A DNA stretch of 43,641 bases from Candidatus Heimdallarchaeota archaeon LC_2 (GTDB lineage Archaea; Asgardarchaeota; Heimdallarchaeia; Heimdallarchaeales; Kariarchaeaceae). Below the pieces are notes generated by a model that searched no databases, had not been told where the DNA came from, and was given only the letters and a program-made list of their open reading frames with translations. Below, piece after piece: positions 32,935 through 42,152 of this stretch. The stretch covers positions 1 to 43,641 of the forward strand of contig MDVR01000049.1 in NCBI GenBank assembly GCA_001940725.1. Reading direction: 5' to 3'. The translations under genes were made by a program, and so were the position numbers. The stretch's first letter is position 1, and every line of letters starts with the position of its first letter.

Positions 32935-34998
32935 TTATTGAATTACTGAATCAACACTTACTCCTAGAGAGAGTTTCAGCTTATCTTCTATTATAATATT
33001 AATTTGATTTTCAGAATTTTTTTCTAAATCGTATTCTTGAGTGTGAATTATTTCTAATTTCTCTCCATTCATTATTACATTAATTTTTAACCTTGGAAAT
33101 CCGAGTTCAGCTGAAAGGCGTAATCTTTTGATTAATTGGAGTCGAATTAATTTATAATCACCTAGAATTAAATCTTCACCTCTAATATGTAATTTTCCAA
33201 ATTCAAAATATAGAACACGTTTATTCAATGTTTTATCAAGTAGTTCAATTGATTGCAAAATAACATTCATTAAAAATGCACCAGGTCTACCAGTAGTTTT
33301 TCTTCTTGTTGGTCTAGAAGAATTAATTAAGCATCGAGTGAATTCTTTTGAAGCTTCTTGATGATCTTTGAAATTTCTAAGTATGATGGGAACACTGGAT
33401 GGATATTGCATTTCAAGAAATAACTGAGGTCGGGATCTTGCATAATACTTTGGGTAATTTAAATATAAGAGAGCCCAGAATAAATAACCTGCAACAATGA
33501 AAAAACCCAATTCTGCGGATGCTTTGTTGGATAGAAAATTTAAAGATTGATCAAAAAGAAATGGGAAGATATAAATTGCATTTGTAATGTTTAAACCGCC
33601 TAATTGTATCCAAACAATGGTTAGTATTATGGTCATGACTAAAATCAAATTTAATGAAAGTGATTGCCAAGAAACCGATAATCCTCTAGTTTTATCATAA
33701 CTAATAATTCTTTTTTTTACACCCCGTCTTAGACTGGTTCCTTCAAGTTTGCTTCCTCTCATTATCCATAGGTTTGGTTCAATGTATCTCCCAACAAAAT
33801 TACGTCCAATCATAATGGATTCTTCGCGTTGAAATTTTCGTTGATAATTCATAAATTGATTTGCAATTTGCCAAACTAAAAATGAAATAACAATTAATCC
33901 TACCCCAATTAACGCTACAGACGAAGTTGCTGCTTTGTTATTTTCAAATGCGAATTTAAACAGTAAAACTAAAACAAATAGATTTATGAAACCTGATAAA
34001 ACAAGTCCAATACTATTTGCCTCTTTTAAAGCGTCAATTGTTGAAGCTCTTAAGCCAGTTTCATAAAAGCTAGCAACTTCTTCAGGGATTACATTATATG
34101 GGAAAGGTCTGGAATAATAGTTACCCTGATGCTCCCATCCAAATATTGACGCAGTTGCCCTTGTAGCCCTAAAAAACTCAGAAGGTGATAAACTGATATT
34201 TCGTAATAAAGATCGTCCATATGAGCCAAAAAATGATATTTGAGCAATCGTCAAATTAGACGAATAGAGATAAACTGTAAGAAAAAGTAATGAGGTTATA
34301 AAATTTAAACCCTGGAATAGAATAATTTGGGATAAAATTGCCGTGACTATTATGATTGGTGTAAATACAGCATTTTTTTCTTTTTTCAATTTAATAATTT
34401 CTTCACTTATGTGAGAATAATGAATTTCACTGAAATGATATTTCATTTTCAGAAATTGTATCCCATGGAACAAATAAATAAAGAAGCTAATTAAGCTGTC
34501 AACCCTTATTAGTTCAGTTTCGTATAATTTTATAAAATCCGAATAAGCAATAAAAAAGATGGGCAAGAATCCAATGAAGGTAAATATAGATTCCATTATT
34601 TGTGAACCATATTTCAAGAAACTCGAATAACTTGGGAAGATGAAATTCAATAGAGTGTATACCGAAGTTCCTAAAAAGATATATCCAATTGTATTTACTG
34701 CTCTTGGATGTCTAAATTCTGAGATTACCAATAGTCTTTCATCAGTGAATTGAATATGAATATTACGAACAGATAAAATATAAGTAAAGTAGAACAATAA
34801 AACAACGGTTATAATACCTATTCCGTTACCGGTTATCGTTTTCAGTATTATGAGAAAAAGCATTACATAAAGAATAGAGGTATTCCTTGAATAACCTCGT
34901 ATAGAATCAGTGATTTTTTCTCGTTTATCATCAATGAATAATTTCGATCCAAATCTGATTCTTCCTTTGTGAGAATATTTCTTCCCTGATAATATCAT
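32935..34998 (-). CDS. Large polytopic membrane protein, unknown
   Basis: 687 residues from ATG 34998; it overlaps the stop of the previous gene by one base (TAATG), so an upstream in-frame start at 35031 is unlikely. About ten hydrophobic segments fall in three groups (about 40-90, 100-165 and 205-260; then 335-385; then 440-520), with a soluble basic region near 270-320. The last 150 residues are soluble, mixed alpha-beta (VLYFEFGKLHIRGEDLILGD, RLKINVIMNGEKLEIIHTQE). No family is recognised. Coupled translation with the PH-like membrane protein suggests a complex. Confidence 0.75.
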   Translation of the reverse strand: MILSGKKYSHKGRIRFGSKLFIDDKREKITDSIRGYSRNTSILYVMLFLIILKTITGNGIGIITVVLLFYFTYILSVRNIHIQFTDERLLVISEFRHPRAVNTIGYIFLGTSVYTLLNFIFPSYSSFLKYGSQIMESIFTFIGFLPIFFIAYSDFIKLYETELIRVDSLISFFIYLFHGIQFLKMKYHFSEIHYSHISEEIIKLKKEKNAVFTPIIIVTAILSQIILFQGLNFITSLLFLTVYLYSSNLTIAQISFFGSYGRSLLRNISLSPSEFFRATRATASIFGWEHQGNYYSRPFPYNVIPEEVASFYETGLRASTIDALKEANSIGLVLSGFINLFVLVLLFKFAFENNKAATSSVALIGVGLIVISFLVWQIANQFMNYQRKFQREESIMIGRNFVGRYIEPNLWIMRGSKLEGTSLRRGVKKRIISYDKTRGLSVSWQSLSLNLILVMTIILTIVWIQLGGLNITNAIYIFPFLFDQSLNFLSNKASAELGFFIVAGYLFWALLYLNYPKYYARSRPQLFLEMQYPSSVPIILRNFKDHQEASKEFTRCLINSSRPTRRKTTGRPGAFLMNVILQSIELLDKTLNKRVLYFEFGKLHIRGEDLILGDYKLIRLQLIKRLRLSAELGFPRLKINVIMNGEKLEIIHTQEYDLEKNSENQINIIIEDKLKLSLGVSVDSVIQ

Positions 34999-35681
34999 TA
35001 TACGGCACCATAACTTAGAAATGTACGGCAATTCAATATTAATTCATCAATAAATTCTCTGGGAGTTTGTTTTTCAGGAAACTCCATTAAATCTCCAGAA
35101 ACACTTTGTAATACCAATCTTACTCCCCCCGTAGGAAGCGTGAACATTAGTAACACTAAACCACCAATTAATAATGCGATACCTGTAATAATCTCAAGAT
35201 CAGCTGAAATATCATTTAAATTATCAAAATCTCCTAATAACACCCATCCTATTGTGATTGAAAATATTGCGGTATATAGTTTAGGCATACTCAAGGCGGG
35301 TGTTGTGATTGCAATTTGCTCTACGTGTTCGTAATGGAGGTCTGAAAATCCAATTAATTGAGAGGATCTGAAAATCCTACGAGTTAATATATCTCCCTCT
35401 ATTATTCGAATCACTCGAAATTTGGTAATCGCATAATTTATCCTGATTTGAAATTTTAAAGTAAAATAAATCGCACCGATTAATAACACCAATCCAATAA
35501 ATAACCAAAAGACACCTTCCTCAATACTCACAATAATTCCAATTATGGAGCTAAAAGTCAATACAACCGCTGTTAATATGTATCGATATCGATATTCAAG
35601 AAATGTATGAATTGCATTTAGTGTTTCTCCAACAATTAAGAAGCTCTTTATAGCCTCTTCTATTTCAGAATTACGATTCAT
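34998..35681 (-). CDS. Membrane protein resembling bacterial PH-like (bPH2/YdbS) proteins
   Basis: 227 residues from ATG 35681 (a TTG two codons upstream is possible). Two helices at about 35-80 (ILTAVVLTFSSIIGIIVSI, FWLFIGLVLLIGAIYFTL) are followed by RINYAITKFRVIRIIEGDIL and a beta-rich stretch, which recalls the YdbS/bPH2 arrangement of a membrane hairpin plus PH-like domain (typical ...Y.lT..R...i.G...). A second helix pair (about 145-190) and a soluble tail follow. The assignment is tentative. The stop overlaps the start of the larger membrane protein gene. Confidence 0.6.
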   Translation of the reverse strand: MNRNSEIEEAIKSFLIVGETLNAIHTFLEYRYRYILTAVVLTFSSIIGIIVSIEEGVFWLFIGLVLLIGAIYFTLKFQIRINYAITKFRVIRIIEGDILTRRIFRSSQLIGFSDLHYEHVEQIAITTPALSMPKLYTAIFSITIGWVLLGDFDNLNDISADLEIITGIALLIGGLVLLMFTLPTGGVRLVLQSVSGDLMEFPEKQTPREFIDELILNCRTFLSYGAV

Positions 35682-35761
35682 TGTCAATTATTATACACCA
35701 AATGTGTTCAACGAAATTACTATGATTTATTAGGAACTTTCAATATTAAAAAATCACGTAA

Positions 35762-38700
35762 TTAAATTTGTACAGGTTCAACGAGAAGGGCAACTTCATT
35801 CCCATCTATGGTCTGCTCAATTGCACCTTTTTGCATAGTCATTTTCAGTGTATCCGCTTGAGTTTCTTCTTTTATGTAATTTCGGTATTTTTGAATAGCA
35901 TTTTTAATTATTTCACTTTGCGATGAAATGCTTACGTTGATTCTATCCAAATAATCAAGATTTAAACTTTTACGATTTTCTTGAATATGTCTCACAATTC
36001 CACGAGCTAATCCTTCAAGCTGTAATTCTTTTGTAATTGCAGTTTTGAGAAACACCTCAACACCTTTTGAATCACCCATAATGTATCCATCAATGGGCAA
36101 GGCGTGGACCAAGATTTCTGAAGCTGTGAATTCCCATTCAACATCATCTATTGTCATATTTACTTTTCCTGTTTTTTTGATAGCTTTTACTGTTTCTTTG
36201 GCTTTATTTCGTGATAGAGATTCTAAATAAGGTTTAATTGTCTTTATTGCTCCTCTTACTTTTGGAGCAAGCTCTTTAAGTAAAGGTTGAACTTTATAAT
36301 CAACAAAACCCTCATCTGTGGATACAAATAATACAGCTTTAACATTAATTTCTTTCTTAATTACCTCAATTAATTCATTTGGAATTTTTGTTTTATCATC
36401 ATGGAGATTGATAACAAGTTCAGATAATGGTTGTCTTGCTTTTATGCCAGCTTCAGCTCTGGCGGTTCTTGCTGCATTGGTAATTGCAAGTGCTGTAGCC
36501 ATCTTGTCTTCAAGAGTATGATCAATTAAGTCAGCATTTTCAATTGGAAATAAATGCATATGGACGGACATTAAACTGCTAGGATCTAGCCTATGTTCAA
36601 GGTTTTGATATAATTCTTCAGCTAAAAAGGGAATAAGTGGGGCAATTAATTTTGAGATTGTAGTTAATATTTCATATAATGTATCATAACCTGATCGCTT
36701 ATCTTGGGTTAACTCACTACCATAGAATCTTCTACGAGATCTTCTCACATACCAATTACTTAATTCTTCAATGATAAAATAATCCAATGTTTTAATACAA
36801 GTGTGGAATGTTATTTTCTCCATACCTTCCTTAACATTACTAATTACTCCTTGTAACCTAGAAATTATCCATCGATCGATCTCAGATCTTTTTTCAATAG
36901 GTAATCTCTCATCTGGATCATAATTGTCAACATTCGAATTTGTGACAAAGAAACTATATACATTCCAGAGGGTATTCAGAACTCTTCTTTGAGCATCAGC
37001 AACCAGATTTTTTCCGAATCTCATAGGATTCCAAGCGGGTGTAGAACATAAGTACCATCTCATTGCATCTGCACCAACGGTATCAAACAATTCACTGGGT
37101 GCAATGGCATTTCCCTTTGATTTACTCATTTTTGAACCATCTTCAGCTAAAACATGATTCATACATAGAACACTGGTAAATGAAGTTTTATCAAATAGGG
37201 CTGTACTTATTGAAAGTAGCGAATAAAACCAACCTCGAGTTTGATCAATTGCTTCGGTAATAAAATTATATGGAAAATCCTTTTCAAATTCTTCTTTATT
37301 TTCAAATGGATAATGATATTGAGCAAATGGGGCAGCTCCAGAATCATACCAAGTATCGATCACATAATTTTCACGAACGAATGTTCCTCCACAGTTACAA
37401 CTCCATGTTACATCATCTACCCATGGTCTATGTAATTCAAATTCTTTGGGGAGCTCATCAACTTTTTCAACCAAATCTTGTTTACTTCCAATGAAATCAA
37501 TTTTGTCGCATTCATTACAGAGCCAAACTGGGAGTGGTGTCCCCCAATATCTAGATCTAGATAAGTTCCAATCTACAGCTCCTTCAATAAAATTCCCGAA
37601 TCTCCCATTTTTAATGTAAGGGGGTTGCCAAAAAATTTCCTCATTATTGCTAATAAGATTTTCACGCAATCTTTTCATACCGACAAACCATGATTCTGTA
37701 CCATAATATAATAGTGGGGTATCACATCTCCAGCAATGTGGATAACTGTGTTCGTAAACTTCTGAACGATACAATTTATTATCTTCTTTTAGCATCTTGA
37801 CTATTTTCTTATCCGCATCTTTTACCCTCATTCCTGCAAGGGGTGGAACATCATCCGTAAATTTTCCTTCAAGATCAACAGGTTGTAATACAGGTGCACC
37901 ATACCGATTTCCTGTTTCAGCATCATCAGCACCGAAAGCTGGGGCTGAATGGACTATGCCCGATCCATCCTCCAAGGTTACATAATCTGCAAGGGTTACT
38001 TGATAGGCATTTCCCCCGATATCCTTGAAAAATGGGAAGAGAGGTTCGTATTTCTTACCTTCAAGCTCTGATCCTTTGAAAGTTTGCAATATTTTCGGTT
38101 GTTTATCCTTCTTTCCAGGTTTAAGAGCCTTATTAACCAAACTTTCTGCTAATAAATATTTCTCTTCTTTAAATTCAACAATTACATATGTAATATCAGG
38201 ATTTACTGTTAACATTACATTAGCTAATAATGTCCACGGAGTAGTTGTCCATGCTAAATAGTTTACATCTTCAAAATCCAATGATTTAAATTTAATAAAA
38301 ATTGCAGGATCTTTTACATCCTTATATCCTTGAGCTAATTCATGACTCGATAATGTTGTTCCACATCTTGGACAGTAAGGAGCAACTCTAGTACCTTTAT
38401 ATATCAAACCTTTGTCATATAAGGTTTTTAATGACCACCAAACAGATTCTATATAATTGTCAGTCATGGTAACATATGAATTCTCCAAATCTAGCCAAAA
38501 TCCGATACGCTTACTCATTTCCACCCAATCATCAGTATATTTCAATACACTATCTCGACAAAGTTGATTAAATTCTTTTATTCCATATTCTTCAATATCA
38601 CTTTTAGAATTGAAACCCATTTTCTTCTCTATCTCAAGCTCAACTGGTAATCCATGACAATCCCATCCTCCAATTCGGGGTATTACATATTCACCTTTCA

Positions 38701-38884
38701 TTGTGTGATATCGTAACATTGCATCTTTTAGAGCTCTTGTGAGGGCATGACCTGCATGTGGGATATTATTTGCCGTCGGTGGTCCTTCCAACCAAGTAAA
38801 TGTTTCAGAAGAGCGGGATCTCAAATTTTGAGTTTTTTCATATATATTTTCATTTTCCCAAAATTCAAGAATTCTTTCTTCCAT
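35762..38884 (-). CDS. ileS: Isoleucyl-tRNA synthetase
   Basis: 1040 residues from ATG 38884. Class I synthetase: signature HAGH (43-46, in PPTANNIPHAGHAL), an editing domain in the middle (LAWTTTPWTLLANVML), WDCHGLPVE, TWYDSGAAPFAQ and DGSKMSKSKGN near residue 585, followed by the anticodon-binding region and a C-terminal domain. The same frame stays open for 27 codons above the ATG and encodes RFNPVQPQNNVPD, which matches the F.PV....P..E..IL.FW opening of archaeal and eukaryotic IleRS. No ATG, GTG or TTG lies there; the nearest near-cognate codon is ATT at 38939-38941. The true start is uncertain. Confidence 0.95.
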   Translation of the reverse strand: MEERILEFWENENIYEKTQNLRSRSSETFTWLEGPPTANNIPHAGHALTRALKDAMLRYHTMKGEYVIPRIGGWDCHGLPVELEIEKKMGFNSKSDIEEYGIKEFNQLCRDSVLKYTDDWVEMSKRIGFWLDLENSYVTMTDNYIESVWWSLKTLYDKGLIYKGTRVAPYCPRCGTTLSSHELAQGYKDVKDPAIFIKFKSLDFEDVNYLAWTTTPWTLLANVMLTVNPDITYVIVEFKEEKYLLAESLVNKALKPGKKDKQPKILQTFKGSELEGKKYEPLFPFFKDIGGNAYQVTLADYVTLEDGSGIVHSAPAFGADDAETGNRYGAPVLQPVDLEGKFTDDVPPLAGMRVKDADKKIVKMLKEDNKLYRSEVYEHSYPHCWRCDTPLLYYGTESWFVGMKRLRENLISNNEEIFWQPPYIKNGRFGNFIEGAVDWNLSRSRYWGTPLPVWLCNECDKIDFIGSKQDLVEKVDELPKEFELHRPWVDDVTWSCNCGGTFVRENYVIDTWYDSGAAPFAQYHYPFENKEEFEKDFPYNFITEAIDQTRGWFYSLLSISTALFDKTSFTSVLCMNHVLAEDGSKMSKSKGNAIAPSELFDTVGADAMRWYLCSTPAWNPMRFGKNLVADAQRRVLNTLWNVYSFFVTNSNVDNYDPDERLPIEKRSEIDRWIISRLQGVISNVKEGMEKITFHTCIKTLDYFIIEELSNWYVRRSRRRFYGSELTQDKRSGYDTLYEILTTISKLIAPLIPFLAEELYQNLEHRLDPSSLMSVHMHLFPIENADLIDHTLEDKMATALAITNAARTARAEAGIKARQPLSELVINLHDDKTKIPNELIEVIKKEINVKAVLFVSTDEGFVDYKVQPLLKELAPKVRGAIKTIKPYLESLSRNKAKETVKAIKKTGKVNMTIDDVEWEFTASEILVHALPIDGYIMGDSKGVEVFLKTAITKELQLEGLARGIVRHIQENRKSLNLDYLDRINVSISSQSEIIKNAIQKYRNYIKEETQADTLKMTMQKGAIEQTIDGNEVALLVEPVQI

Positions 38885-39152
38885 ATCAGGGACATTATTT
38901 TGAGGTTGAACTGGATTAAAACGTAATTTAGATCTGCTAATAGGTTTGATCTCCGCTTTTCGGTTTTACTCTAAATGTGTCTCCTTGTTTTTTCTTATAA
39001 TTATTGTCTATCTGAAAAAGGAATAAAACAACACATCCTAATTACCTAAACCAATCAAATTGAGTTCATATTAATATTGTTCTACACATAACACTGTTGA
39101 TCGATTTACTAATTAAAGAATCTGACGGTTTGATTCAGATATTTACAATGTC

Positions 39153-39902
39153 CTAATTAATCATTGGTACAGCTTTGTTCTTCTTCTTTTTGGGTGTAAT
39201 TATTTTTAACTTTGGATCTAATTCTTTTGCATTTGAGATAAGTTCATCATATTTATTCGAGTCACTTATATCATGATATTCATTTGCAGCTTGTACAAAA
39301 AATCTTGCAGCAACTAATTCTATATCAAATCCCTGTGAATTCAGTGTTGTTATTGCTTTTTCTTCCATCAAATGTGCAAGCTCTTTTTTATTTCTTCGAT
39401 ATCCATCAAAATCCTTGATTTCTTGTAGTAGATTGATATTTCTATCTAAATATGATTTTCTCTCCTCATAATTGAATTCAATATCTTTGGATAAATTAAA
39501 GTAGATATCCGTTAATATTTTAATTAACTTCTCCCGTTTTCCAGGATCCCCAAGCAATTTCAAGTTTTTTTGAGCTACCCAAAGCAATTCTGTTTTTTCT
39601 TCATACACCAGAGTATTATTAAGTTGATCCATGGCAATGAGTGTTGATATTTTTAGAATATTTATTCCTAGTTTTTGCATAATTTTAACTGTTGAATTAA
39701 TATCATTAATTTGTTTTCGTGCAATAATTGATCGATAAGCAAAATATATCATATCCTCGTAAAGACTCTTTTCAAGCATTTTCTGAGTTAGATATTCAAA
39801 ATTTGTTGCAGAATTTTCAAATCTTCCTGTTCTGTAATTTACTTCCGCTTCCTCAATCACCGTGTTTATCCTTTCATCATCTTCTGACTTTATATTATTC
39901 AT
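39153..39902 (-). CDS. Helical, TPR-like protein of unknown function
   Basis: 249 residues, ATG start. Entirely helical, with repeat-like helix pairs: AEVNYRTGRFENSATNFEYL, EDMIYFAYRSIIARKQ, AARFFVQAANEYHDISDSNK, which recall tetratricopeptide or SNAP-like helices, and a very basic end (PKKKKNKAVPMIN). No catalytic motif. It follows the 123-residue gene on the same strand with a 40-base gap. The last part contains AANEYHDISDSNKYDELISN, a common TPR-type end, but fewer than three clear repeats can be counted. Confidence 0.6.
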   Translation of the reverse strand: MNNIKSEDDERINTVIEEAEVNYRTGRFENSATNFEYLTQKMLEKSLYEDMIYFAYRSIIARKQINDINSTVKIMQKLGINILKISTLIAMDQLNNTLVYEEKTELLWVAQKNLKLLGDPGKREKLIKILTDIYFNLSKDIEFNYEERKSYLDRNINLLQEIKDFDGYRRNKKELAHLMEEKAITTLNSQGFDIELVAARFFVQAANEYHDISDSNKYDELISNAKELDPKLKIITPKKKKNKAVPMIN

Positions 39903-39942
39903 TGGAAATTATTGCAAAACGAGTATTTAAACTCATAATAGT

Positions 39943-40314
39943 TTACGAAGGTATTTCTAACTGTTCAAGATTTTCCAATCCCGTTAAACCTTCAGGGACC
40001 TGAACTGTAATCCCAGAATAATGTGGATATGGGAGAATTCTAATCTTATAATCCTTAACTAATGATTGGAAATGTTCCAATGTGATGGGTAAATCAGTTA
40101 AAGAAAATTTTTCTATCGCTTCAAAAAATCCTAATGTTTCATTTCTATCAGATCGATATTTTCCTTCTTGATATTTGCTTAATTGTGTTTTCACGATCTC
40201 TCCAAGTTTGATTGTGTTCTTTACTACCTGCTCGGATTTCCAATCCTTGGATTTTGCCAGAATCAACTCAAAAAATTCTATAAGTTCCAATTTTACCCAT
40301 TTCATTATTATCAT
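39943..40314 (-). CDS. Small helical protein of unknown function
   Basis: 123 residues from ATG 40314 (an ATG three codons in, MKWVKLELIEFF, is equally likely). The first 60 residues are helical and the rest mixed; the end ITVQVPEGLTGLENLEQLEI resembles one leucine-rich-repeat unit. No known family. It probably shares a transcript with the TPR-like gene downstream and is divergent from the membrane sensor gene, with tandem palindromes between them. Confidence 0.55.
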   Translation of the reverse strand: MIIMKWVKLELIEFFELILAKSKDWKSEQVVKNTIKLGEIVKTQLSKYQEGKYRSDRNETLGFFEAIEKFSLTDLPITLEHFQSLVKDYKIRILPYPHYSGITVQVPEGLTGLENLEQLEIPS

Positions 40315-40348
40315 TAAGAAAATTATTATTTTTGAATATCAGTAATTA

Positions 40349-40364
40349 GATAATTTAAATTATC
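40349..40364. promoter_or_regulatory. 16-bp perfect palindrome in a divergent promoter region
   Basis: GATAATTTAAATTATC is fully self-complementary. It is 35 bases upstream of the 123-residue gene and 142 bases before the membrane sensor gene. A second palindrome lies 21 bp away centre to centre. Confidence 0.4.
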
Positions 40365-40370
40365 GGATAG

Positions 40371-40384
40371 TTAATTTAAATTAA
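40371..40384. promoter_or_regulatory. 14-bp perfect palindrome, second of a pair
   Basis: TTAATTTAAATTAA is fully self-complementary. Its centre is 21 bp from that of the first palindrome, two helical turns, so a dimeric protein could bind both on one face of the DNA. AT-rich sequence makes chance palindromes common, so this is tentative. Confidence 0.35.
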
Positions 40385-40505
40385 TTATCAATTGGTGCCA
40401 ATTCAAACAAACTTTCGTAATGAACCTTCAAATCTGTGAAATGATAAATAGTAAAACAATAAGTTTCCGCTATCTTTTTCTAATTATTTTCCTCTAATAA
40501 TACTA

Positions 40506-41630
40506 GTGGCTTTATGGGCAATTAATAATTTAGAATTTAGTCATTATTTAATGATTTTAGCTGGAATAATTGCCCTATTGCCTTCCTACAAACTATTTCG
40601 CTTATACTTGGAAACGAAAATTGACGAATATCTTCTCTTCGGTTTAGTTTTTCTTGTCAGCACTATGTTTACTTTTACAAGTGTTTTGGCTGATATTACA
40701 GATGAGTTGATTTATTGGATTCTTAATTATTCATTTAGAAATTTTACCTATTTCCTTTTCTTCACTCATACAGTACGGATGATCTGGTCTAAACCCTCAA
40801 CATTCATCGTATACTTAGGTGTGATTCAGTACGCAGTTGTTCAATTATTATTATTTCTTTGGAGTCCCTTAGAAAATGATGTAGGAGCTGGATTTATTTC
40901 CAACCAAAATATCGATATCTATTCAACATCAAATAGATTAATAGCAAACTTGTTTCAACTTTATGTTGCAGTTTTATTCCTTTATGGATATCTAACCATT
41001 AAACTTCAAAATCCATCTCCAGATCTATTGAGATCTTTTCGAATTATGATTGCGGTATCAATTACATTAGTCCTAAGCAGATTAATTCGAGTAGCTCAAA
41101 ATTTTGGATTTCCAAACCACGTTTTAATAGAGCTTATAGGAACGCTCTTACTATTGGGAGGATTTGCTTTGATTGCATACATTTTTGCCTATAATCCCGG
41201 TGCAATTATGTTATCAAGAGCTCAAATTGGTGGAATTATGGTGATTTCAGAGGCTGGAACTCCATTGGCGAGTGTTAAATTTGAAGGTTCAGAACTAGTT
41301 GGATCTTCTACTTTAATTTCTGGAGTTATCACCGCAGTAGAATCTGTGATGGGGTCAATCCATGAAGGGACAATATTGAATGAAATTGATGCAGGCGATC
41401 GATCAATTATTGTCCATCACTCAAACCGACTTTATTTTATGATTGTAACTAATCTCCCTACACCTATATTACGAGATTCATTAAGATATTTTTCAATGAT
41501 ATTTACAAAATTATATTATAATGAAATTGAAGGTTTTCGAAATTCTGGGAGGATGATTGATAATATTAATATCTGCGTTGATCAAGCATTTCCATATACA
41601 GTTGGATTACAAAATGAACCCTGGAATTAG
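40506..41630 (+). CDS. Multi-pass membrane protein with a cytosolic roadblock/longin-like domain
   Basis: 374 residues, GTG start. Residues about 8-235 hold six or seven hydrophobic segments (LMILAGIIALLPSYKLF, LLFGLVFLVSTMFTFTS, FTYFLFFTH, YLGVIQYAVVQLLLFLW, LYVAVLFLYGYLTI, IMIAVSITLVLSR, LIGTLLLLGGFALIAYIF), in the manner of 7TM sensor modules. Residues about 238-350 form a soluble domain: GGIMVISEAGTPLASVKFEG, helix STLISGVITAVESVMGSIHE, strands TILNEIDAGDRSIIVHHSNR and LYFMIVTNL, then a helix. This alternation resembles the roadblock/longin sensory domains abundant in Asgard archaea. It probably senses a membrane or extracellular signal and passes it to a small GTPase or another partner; this is inference. 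Confidence 0.65.
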   Translation: MALWAINNLEFSHYLMILAGIIALLPSYKLFRLYLETKIDEYLLFGLVFLVSTMFTFTSVLADITDELIYWILNYSFRNFTYFLFFTHTVRMIWSKPSTFIVYLGVIQYAVVQLLLFLWSPLENDVGAGFISNQNIDIYSTSNRLIANLFQLYVAVLFLYGYLTIKLQNPSPDLLRSFRIMIAVSITLVLSRLIRVAQNFGFPNHVLIELIGTLLLLGGFALIAYIFAYNPGAIMLSRAQIGGIMVISEAGTPLASVKFEGSELVGSSTLISGVITAVESVMGSIHEGTILNEIDAGDRSIIVHHSNRLYFMIVTNLPTPILRDSLRYFSMIFTKLYYNEIEGFRNSGRMIDNINICVDQAFPYTVGLQNEPWN

Positions 41631-42152
41631 CTTGAATTTAGACTCTTGAATTATAATTGCATATAGCCACGGTTATATTCTGTTATCCATTGTAATAATG
41701 AACTTATAATCAAAAAAGAATAAATTTTCACATGGAGTAACAAATGTCAGACAATAGCATACATAACTACGCTTACTTACTCAAAATCGATATGTTATAG
41801 AGAGATCTTGATATTAAGTATAATCGTCATGATTTTCGTAGATTTGCAATTACAAGATTGTATTGTCATGAATGAGATAACCCAAGAAGTACTGTCAGCG
41901 AGTCTTCATCAAATATGATAACTTATTATACATACCTTGGCTTTTATTCATACTCTTATTAACTTTAACAAACATTTTGAATAGTGTCACATCGGAAACA
42001 GAGCAATTACAGTTGTTCTCTTGTTTCCGAAAATCCCCAAAGTTTATATTGGGAAACTAGTGAAAATAATTTGTAATTGGAATTTTGATCGAATAATCAC
42101 AAATATCTATTCAAGAACTCAAAATCGCCAATTTTAAGGTGGGCAGTAAAAA
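41631..42152. other. 522-base stretch without a gene
   Basis: No frame here is protein-like; the longest ATG-started readings in the middle (41744 onward) stop within 20 codons and then continue in other frames, which may mean a decayed gene. A hairpin (41992-42030) and the GGTGG-type site before the next start (near 42139) are the only signals seen. Confidence 0.4.
41992..42030. repeat. Hairpin-forming inverted repeat
   Basis: TCGGAAACA at 41992-42000 pairs with TGTTTCCGA at 42022-42030 (9 bp), and the adjoining GAG and CTC extend the stem past a single bulged T, with a loop of about 14 bases. It is about 120 bases upstream of the repeat-protein gene. It could be a terminator, an RNA structure or an element end. 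Confidence 0.4.

Noticed and set aside
39120..39140. ATCTGA/TCAGAT inverted repeat as a terminator after the 249-residue helical-protein gene
   Set aside because: Only six base pairs with a nine-base loop. Archaeal termination mainly uses T-rich tracts, and no clear one follows on the minus strand.
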